Position numbers and translations under genes: made by a program. 64,000 nucleotides of DNA from Hydractinia symbiolongicarpus (Eukaryota; Cnidaria; Hydrozoa; Anthoathecata; Hydractiniidae): assembly GCF_029227915.1 (NCBI RefSeq), contig NC_079876.1, positions 35,385,828 through 35,449,827 of the forward strand, in the 5' to 3' direction. Shown piece by piece: positions 56,959 to 64,000 of the stretch. The notes beneath the pieces are model-generated. The model searched no databases and was not told the origin of the DNA. It saw only the letters and a program-made list of their open reading frames with translations. Each line of letters opens with the position of its first letter. Position 1 is the first letter of the stretch.

Positions 56959-59900
56959 TGACGTTCAGGTGAGTATGCATGTGACTCTCCATATGTATAA
57001 AAATTTTGACAACTTACCAAACAAAGTAGAGCTAAATCAATATAAGTTTTAAATATATTTTTGTTAATAATAAGAACATTTTTTTGTCTGCAACATTTTG
57101 ACAAGATTTGAAAAACTATGTCCCGCAAATATCTAGTCAGGTGATAAAAAAGCAACAAATGCACCAAAAGACACTCTTATTTGTCTAGCTTTTACCATAT
57201 CGTCTTTGTGATGCCTACTGACTCCGTAAAATTTCCGGGTACTGGGCAAATTTAATCAATCTATCTGTCGCTGTTTTGCAAAACTAATCCGCACTGCTGT
57301 TTATGCCTTTAGGACTTCATTTTAAATACAATAGACCTTGTTTCGTTCTCCTACCATCAATAAATAAATGTAAATAAAAGTTTTTCTTTTGTTTACCAAT
57401 CGTGCTAGGTAAGCTAACTAGCTTTGCTCTTGTGGTCATTTTGTGGTCATATCCATAATCTCATTTATCTAATTTATCTCATTATCTCATGCACCAGTTT
57501 TTATTAATTTTCTCCAATACATACTCTTATTTATTTTAGTAGATTTATGATTAGTTTTTAATCAGTTCAGAGACTCCTGAGTAAGAAAAGAGGTTGTATA
57601 TTGGAGTAAATTTTAGATATACTCTTTTTTTATGAGAACACACTTTATAATATCAATGAAGCTCAGATTAGGTAAAAAAATAAGAACAATTTAAGAACAA
57701 TGTTAGGCGCAGATTTTATTTAGTGTCCATTAAATCAAATCAAATCAGAGTGGTTGTAATAAAAAAGGGTCTTGACACCTAACATAGCAAAACCAGTATA
57801 GATTCGTCTCCGGGAAAAAAAGTGAAACAGTCTCGTCTAACATTTTAAAGGAAATCAAAACATTAGCTAAATTTTTCTGGTTTATGCAAAAAGTGTGTGC
57901 ATATATATACTCCCAACTAGGTAATAAAAAAATTGTTAGGAAAGAATTTCTTTGTAAATACAAAATTGTTTTGTTCGTATAACATATGAAAGAACTGTTT
58001 TCGCGTTTTAAAAAATCATTTTTATTCCCATAAAACGAATCAGAAAAAAGATTGGGAAATTCCTTATACCATTTAAATTATATAAAGAAGGAAGTTTAGA
58101 TAAAATAATAGAAAAATGATAGATTCGTTGTAAGGATATCCCCTTAATAAAAGTTAAACTTCCACTTTCAATTTCGAGAAATTCTAAGCCACAAGTAGTA
58201 ATGCAACAAGTTGTGAACTCATCTACCAGTGTGAGGCTGTATACTAATACTGTGGTCCGTGATTGGGGTTGGTTATCTAAAATTTCGTTCACAATCGTCT
58301 GACGAGAGTGCACGACCATGGTTGCCCTCGGGTAAAGGTGACTCCTAGTCATCCTAGGGTCAAGGTGACAAGGTTTGGTGCTGCCTAAAAGTGCTGCCCG
58401 ACCCTCAGCCCGTAACAGGGATCGACCGCACTTTTGTTTTATTCCAACTATTTTTAATAAGCGTAGAGGAGAGTGTACATTCTTGTTTATATTTCACACC
58501 ATGAATTGTTGCAATTAAACTTTTTGAGCTTATCTTTTAACTATTTGCTAAAAAGATACAAATACAGTTTAATTTACCCTAATATTTTAAGTTATTTTTT
58601 GAGAAGTCGTACTCAAGCTTTGTGTTGACAAATTAGTCCTTTAATGTTTTTATTAAAAGTAGAAATATGACGCAACCGTTACTGTTAAAGTTGGAGGCCC
58701 CCGTCACTCATTTCTTAGAATCAAATTTTAATTAATTTTAAACGGCAACAACAACGACGATGGACGATGTTGGACTTTATTTCGAGTTTTAGTCATACTT
58801 ACCCCTTCATATTAGAAAGGGAAAGAGATGCTCTAAAAACGATTTTTTTCAATATTGAACATCCTTGTTATTTTTTGAAGGTAGTATTTCGGTAACTCCT
58901 TTTTCCTATAGTAACATGGTGGAAAATATATTAAATTGAAGTGAAACGGAGCGCAAACAGCAAATCGGTATGGTGTGACCCTTCAAAGTGGTAGGATGGT
59001 AGCATAAAAATGCGAAATAATAAAGATAAACTTAATTTACAATTTCCACCAATCTTTAAAAGATAAGTGCTATTACCAATAATGTTTTTTCTAATTTATT
59101 AGAAACAGAACTCGTTTGAAAAGCAGTTAATTTAATATACTGAAGCCATAATTCCTGGATTATATTGTTTCAACTTGTCGTCTCTTCTTTATATCAGGAT
59201 GGCCAGTCGCCGTCGCGATGTCAAAAAAGGTAGAAGATGCCCCTGGGACGAGTTTGATATTGCTTATTACTGTTTGTTATCAAAAGATAGTGCCGTTGTT
59301 GTTCAAATTTAATTAAGATGTTTAGAAACAATTGTTTCGGACAGGTATTACTCGTCACGTAATTGTAATGACAGCTTGAATTATATCTTGTATGTAACTG
59401 AATTTTTTACAGTTACTTACATGCTGGTTTAGTTGTGATATGTTTTAGAGCTTTTAATATGTAGTAGTTATCGCACAGTGCCAAGAAAATATCGAAAATA
59501 TTCTTTTAATTTTTATGTTCTCGTGTACATATTTAACAAGCTTAAAAAAAGAAAGAAATTTGACGAGATGTAACTTGTTTATTGTGTGAAGAGAGCAAGA
59601 ATCATTGTAATATGATATACTCGACAGACGTTTGTTTACTCACACTGTTAGCTGGATAGTGTGTAGAACGCAACTTCGGAAACAAAAGTTGATTTTATGC
59701 TGCGCCGATTTTGTTTAATTTTAAACTCGCTCCTATCCGTTACTACTTTAAAACTCTTAATTCTAATTCTCCGAAATTATCCGTTTGTGTTCCTGAATCG
59801 GAACGGAGAAATCAGGATCGGCAGGTGTAGCTACAACTTGTTATGTTCCTTCACGATTTGAAATGATTAAAGGTGAATGTATAGGTAACCCACCAATTTG

Positions 59901-60477
59901 CCACTGATGTATGATTCTAAGGTTTCTACTAAATTTGGCTAGGTAGACTTTAATTGTATTGCTATTACTAAGCTGGGTAGTGTGGGAAAGCAGTTACAGC
60001 TTACCTTACTTAAAAAGCAAGCGAAAATAAAATCATGCCTTGTACTCGGGTATAAAATTCGTATACAAACGCATATGTTCAGGCGGACCATACGGCAAGC
60101 AGAAAATAGAGCGCATAGCAAAAAATGGACCGCAAATCCCGTGCAAATATAATAAGAGCTATACCAGTTACAATTCTACAAGAATCTGAATTTTCATGAC
60201 TGACTCACAACGTAACTGGTTACAATCTCTCCTGGTTGTAAAACAAAGCGACGCTATTCTCAATCGAGGCACTTGGAACAAGAAATGGCCACTTTTGTGG
60301 TTTACAATCAACACCATATTGTATCGAAAATCTCTCCTGGTTGTAAAACAAAGCGACGCTATTCTCAATTGAGACACTTGTCTAGAACCATAGTCATAAG
60401 AAAAAGAGATAGTCAGGTAATTCTGGACCGTCCATAATGCGTTTCTACAAGCAGATATGTTTCTTAGATCGGGGTCG

Positions 60478-61430
60478 CGGGTTTAAGACTGCACGGAATT
60501 ATCAATAACAGCTGCCGTTAGGGAGAATTGCTTTTGTAAAGATGATTTCGATGCAATCTTGGCTGTTATTGATGAAAATTTATTGGAGAAAAACTGTGAT
60601 TTAACTGGCGAATTGACATAAATTGTTGAAGAAATAGTTGACGACCTTTCTGAAATCTGTTTTTCCTGCGATATTTGGTCCAAAACATGCAAAACACAAC
60701 GGGGAGTCACAAGACAAAAAAATGTGAAACATCGTTCGCCACAAAATCAGTTAAGTGACGACAGCTTTGAATTTGTCAATTATGTTATTGCAAGCGACGA
60801 TTTTAACCTTTCCTATAGTTTTATCAAAGATGTGATTGGTAGTTTTAAAGGCAATGTTGAAAAGTTTTATCCGGCCTTCTATAAATCTGTTTCTGAGAAT
60901 ATTCTTCTTGGTTTTGAAGTCCCTAATCACGTACTTGCTCATCTCACTAATTTAACTGCAAAAGAAAACACTGTAGAATTTTCCTACCATGTGAATTGTT
61001 GACCCTAAAAGAAAAACACAATTCAATTTTCTAAGTGGTTATGTATTTAGCACGCTATATCTTCGCATTAGGAGATCTAAGAATAAGAAGCATACTTGGC
61101 TATGCTCAGTAACCGATGATGTTTTCGGATTCTTTTGCAACTGCTAATCTCACCATACAATCAATAGTAAGAAAATTGCTTCAGACCTGCTTGAGAACTC
61201 TGTTGTGCTTTGTAATTACAACAAAATAACATTATACTCAATTGAAAAAGTCACAAAAGAATTGGCAATAAGCCTACTTGTGCATCTCATCATGCTTTAT
61301 GTTTGTGTTCGTGGTTTTTCATTTGTGAAAAATAAATGTGAGCTGCACAAAATTGCATGAAAACAGAGAAAAGCTCGATCTCTACGCACTGAAATCAAGA
61401 ACCTGTTACAACTGCTATTTTTATAGCAAC
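60478..61430 (+). pseudogene. zinc-finger-like repeat-family ORF, unit 2, retains extra 175 bp
   Basis: As in unit 1, but after HLTN the sequence continues LTAKENTVEFSYHVNC to a stop at 61,002. In another frame it then has FLSGYVFSTLYLRIRRSKNK and HTWLCSVTDD before rejoining the shared part at about 61,128. This extra stretch reads as part of the same ancestral protein, so units 0 and 1 carry the deletion and unit 2 keeps the older state. Confidence 0.55.
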
Positions 61431-61719
61431 AAATTTTAAAACAATATTATTTTGGCGCATGGTATGATAAATAATTATGGGAGTCTACAAAACGGTCAAG
61501 GTAGTGTATATAAGTTTTACGGTATATAAATCGTAATTACAATATTTGTGCTTTAAAGTGATATTATCTTATCTGTAAGCAAATTTAATGTTTTTTATTA
61601 ATGTATTTTTGGTTTCTGTCTTCCAAGTGTGTTTAATTGCTCTTACGGCATGACGCAGTTTTAACATTAATTTCATGACAGTAACTAGCTATGGGTCGGG
61701 AAATTGTTTGTATTCTAAT

Positions 61720-62389
61720 TGTGTTGTCATTTTAACCAAAATCACGGATTGATGGGTTATCATTCCTATGATCAATTGCACATTGACAACCAAAGTAGTT
61801 TTCAAGGAGGTCTAGTTTCAGTCGACCATAAGAATCGTTGATCATTAACAGATGTGTACTGTTTAAGAAATGGTTTACGTTAAATTGTTGTTTCTGTGGT
61901 ATTTTTGACGTTAGGACAATCAAAAAATTGGTTCAACATGTTGCAATATTTAGAAGTTGCATTAGCTTCGGATGGTCCATACAATTGAAGAGATTAAATT
62001 AAAGACAAATTCGACAAACACTTGTGACGCCAGAACGTACATTCATTACGGAATATGGTGTGGGCTTGATGTGGTCATTTGTTATTTTGGGGAACAAGAT
62101 GTAATCCACGGTCTCAGTCATCAAGGAATAACTTTGAAATATGGTTCCCGGTGATACAACTTCCATGATTCTACATACTTCTGGTACATCTTTCTGAAAG
62201 AGAATTACTCAGGCAATTGCGGGTTGTTTCGATTGAGTGTGTTGGATCTAAGATAAAGTATAAGTATCATTCATTCTTCATTCGCCATAAAATTCAAAGT
62301 GCGGTATGTTATGTTCATCGCTTTGGAGACGCTTAATCACTGGTGACACCAACAACTTTTATGCCACGTTCTTCCTCCACTATGCCAAC
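61720..62389. other. right flank of array; no gene recognised
   Basis: Begins exactly where unit homology stops. Open frames of about 60 codons on both strands (61,732-61,923 minus; 61,972-62,154 plus) show no domain. Confidence 0.35.
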
Positions 62390-62535
62390 CGCTTTCCACT
62401 TTTCTATCTCTTATCACAACAACAACCAATCTTTTTCTCCACGATTTGTCAAATTGATTCTCATCAGCAGGAACTTTAAAAATAGATACACCTTTACATT
62501 TAGCCCTTCGTTATTTTTTGCAATTGTATGTAGTA
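62390..62535 (-). pseudogene. possible THAP-like zinc-finger fragment
   Basis: The minus strand reads NCKK, a stop, then RRAKCKGVSIFKVPADENQF, KSWRKRL and IRDRKVE. A Cys pair followed by F-x-x-P and a Trp about twelve residues later fits the first half of a THAP domain, a C2CH DNA-binding module common in animal transposases. The second half (Cys and His) was not found and there is an in-frame stop, so the assignment is tentative. Confidence 0.3.
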
Positions 62536-62819
62536 AGTTTTCACCAGGCATGTTGAAAATATTGCTGTTTAAATGTTTGTTAATTCTACGTTTACAGTAA
62601 CTAACCATTTAAATGCGCCATTTTTAAAACGAGCGTGCAGTCAAAGCACTGGGTACGAGGCACATCCTGCAGACAAAATAATAAAGCGTTCACAACGATT
62701 TTCCTGATAAATATCTCTTTAAATAATTAAACATATCCACATCATTTTTTTTTCGTTTTCATTTATTGGTCCCCAAACCCTTGCCACTTCAAGGAATCAC
62801 AAATAAAATTAGAAAGCTC

Positions 62820-63045
62820 TAAATTTTGGCAACTTGTAACCGACCGCGCATAAACTTGTAGAGCTTCTGACCGATTTTAATTTCATTCATCTTAAGTGTG
62901 AGGTCAGCTATAACTTCTCTTAAAGGTTTTAAAATCTACCTGATATCCAAAACATCTTGCTCTACCTCGCCTATATCAAGAGCATTCACTTTTTCTGCAT
63001 CTAACTTTCTTAATTCTTCTTTTTCTTGGTTGCAGTAGAATATCT
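62820..63045 (-). pseudogene. coding-like charged fragment with one in-frame stop
   Basis: The minus-strand frame QEKEELRKLDAEKVNALDIG continues EVEQDVLDIR, then TAG, then ILKPLREVIADLTLKMNEIK and GQKLYKFMRGRLQVAKI to a stop. The amphipathic, charged composition is unlike the AT-rich background and suggests a decayed coiled-coil gene segment, perhaps from a mobile element. The family was not recognised. Confidence 0.35.
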
Positions 63046-63177
63046 CTCAAACTTACAAGACGAGCCTCAGTAATCTCACCATTGCTTAAACAAGCACTCG
63101 CTTTTAAACATACTGTTTAAAATCACTCGTCTAAGAGGAGTAAATCTGCAATTGTATTAAGAAATATCTTTGTTTGT

Positions 63178-63591
63178 ATGACAAAGGGGATAGACTTTAT
63201 AAGGATAAGCGTGCCAAAAAGAATACTTGGTGAAGAAATGAAGAAGAGCTTGGAATCGAGGAAAGTAAGATATTGTGGATCTCAGGTATTTACATTTAGC
63301 TTTTACATTGGAATAAGAAATATGTCTTCAATTTATTTGGGGGTTACTACGCCTTTTTGGAATGGACTACCCGTACGTTGCTGTCAAAGATTCAATAAAC
63401 AATATGGATGTTACATATGGTCCCGGTTGATTAAGTGTTGGTATCAATCAAGATGTTGCAATAAATAAATTGACGAAGAACCAATTGGTAAAAGTGACGA
63501 TGAAGAAGGCATGCACGAAGACGAAGGCGGAGAAATGAAAGCTGGAACTTCCATGAGAAAAAGGAAAATTGTGACAGGATGTAAAATCTGA
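63178..63591 (+). CDS. possible plus-strand exons, uncertain
   Basis: ATG at 63,178 opens MTKGIDFIRISVPKRILGEE and ends at a GTAAGA donor at 63,265 (29 codons). A second open segment (63,468-63,591) reads DEEPIGKSDDEEGMHEDEGG and RKRKIVTGC before TGA. It is acidic then basic, like a linker. I could not connect the two through a clear acceptor. Function unknown. Confidence 0.25.
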
Positions 63592-63699
63592 CGCAGGAAA
63601 ATAAATGAAATAGAAAAAAAAAAGAAAAAAAGGAAGATCAGAAACTAAATCTCAACAGGTTTTTGAAAGTAATGATAATGTGGAAATAACTTTCGGGAA

Positions 63700-64000
63700 A
63701 ATAGTTAATATTCCTAACATTCCCTATCATGGATCTTTAAAATATAAAGGATACCAAATGCGTTTTCGATAGATAGGCGTGCTCTATAAAAGTTATAGAT
63801 TTATTCAGCCTCAGATGTCCAGGAAATGGCATTATCAACCAAGTGTTGAACAGGAATATCTCATCTCCAAGTAAATAATAGGGCATTTCTTCTTGGATTC
63901 CTTTAATTTATTGGTCCCAGGCACGTCTAACAAATCGTTTTCAATGGCATAAGCGATATTGGAGTTGGCAAGAACGGAGCAATTATTATTGAAGCCATAA
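63700..64000 (-). pseudogene. PIF/Harbinger (DDE_Tnp_4) transposase fragment, runs off window
   Basis: The minus strand gives, in three successive frames, IENDLLDVPG with KCPIIY, then YLLGDEIFLFNTWLIMPFPG, then YRARLSIENAFGIL. GDE-F plus W-(L)-M-P(Y/F)PG and ENAFGIL are the C-terminal signature of DDE_Tnp_4 nucleases, including the catalytic Asp and Glu. Two frameshifts separate the parts, so this copy is dead. The N-terminal part should lie beyond 64,000. Confidence 0.7.

Larger units (their letters stand above)
40703..61719 (+). repeat. tandem array of three units, long-unit period 8,009 bp
   Basis: Units: 0 = 40,703-45,561 (4,859 bp), 1 = 45,562-53,570 (8,009 bp), 2 = 53,571-61,719 (8,149 bp). 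Each unit starts with TTGAGTTAAAAGTAAGG and ends with GTTTGTATTCTAAT. I read only about five single-base differences between units 1 and 2 over their first 7.3 kb (for example 48,438 against 56,447). Unit 0 lacks several blocks present in 1 and 2: 46.2-48.1, 49.27-49.74, 50.04-50.32 and 50.59-50.90 kb. Unit 2 has an extra 175 bp near 60,952-61,127. The very high identity could reflect recent duplication, homogenisation, or two haplotypes joined in the assembly. Confidence 0.9.

Overview
The window reads as AT-rich nuclear DNA from an animal. Genes are split into short exons with GT-AG introns. There is a tRNA-headed SINE, and remnants of animal-type transposons are present: piggyBac, PIF/Harbinger, a Penelope-like element, BEL/Pao and Ty3/gypsy. 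Nothing resembles a bacterial operon. The repeat mix and a cnidarian-like orphan GPCR suggest a cnidarian, perhaps a hydrozoan. That assignment is inference from remembered family distributions and was not searched.

Left third (1-14,100). A SINE pair in inverted orientation (1-91 minus, 618-966 plus) and a degenerate tRNA-Cys-like sequence (1,344-1,411) precede a plus-strand gene that I assembled exon by exon (1,585-12,865). It has 21 exons, 20 of them only 29-126 nt long, and the frame is kept across every junction. It encodes a Glu/Gln-rich, then basic, then repeat-containing, then coiled-coil protein with a Ser-rich C-terminal exon. Two segments of the gene grew by duplication. One is a Gln-rich module of about 1.3 kb. 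The other is an array of about 300-bp units, each carrying a 45-nt symmetric exon. Downstream, a further array (13,140-14,000) carries exon-like segments framed by AG and GTAAG.

Middle (14,100-40,700). This part is mostly repeats and decayed mobile elements: a satellite of about 380 bp, a piggyBac pseudogene, a minisatellite with higher-order structure, a Penelope GIY-YIG fragment, and a BEL/Pao copy interrupted by a dispersed repeat that also lies upstream in the opposite orientation. Between them I see small spliced gene candidates: a 102-aa three-exon gene (18,040-18,701), a 47-aa signal-peptide gene (24,110-24,942) and a minus-strand C-terminal exon pair (25,577-25,850).

Right third (40,703-61,719). 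This is a tandem array of one 4.86-kb unit and two units of about 8.0 kb. The period is 8,009 bp, and units 1 and 2 differ at only a handful of sites over most of their length. Each unit holds a broken class A GPCR and a broken zinc-finger-like ORF. The two long units also carry a Ty3/gypsy gag-protease fragment bracketed by clusters of GACTCC/GGAGTC motifs. The units are mosaics: the left part of unit 0 and the right end of unit 2 are diverged and the rest is nearly identical, which points to unequal crossing-over or conversion (or, for units 1 and 2, to an assembly artefact). The right edge holds degenerate coding-like pieces and a PIF/Harbinger transposase fragment that runs off the end.

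The most interesting items are the micro-exon gene with its exon amplification, the mosaic receptor array, and the small spliced genes that simple ORF calling misses.
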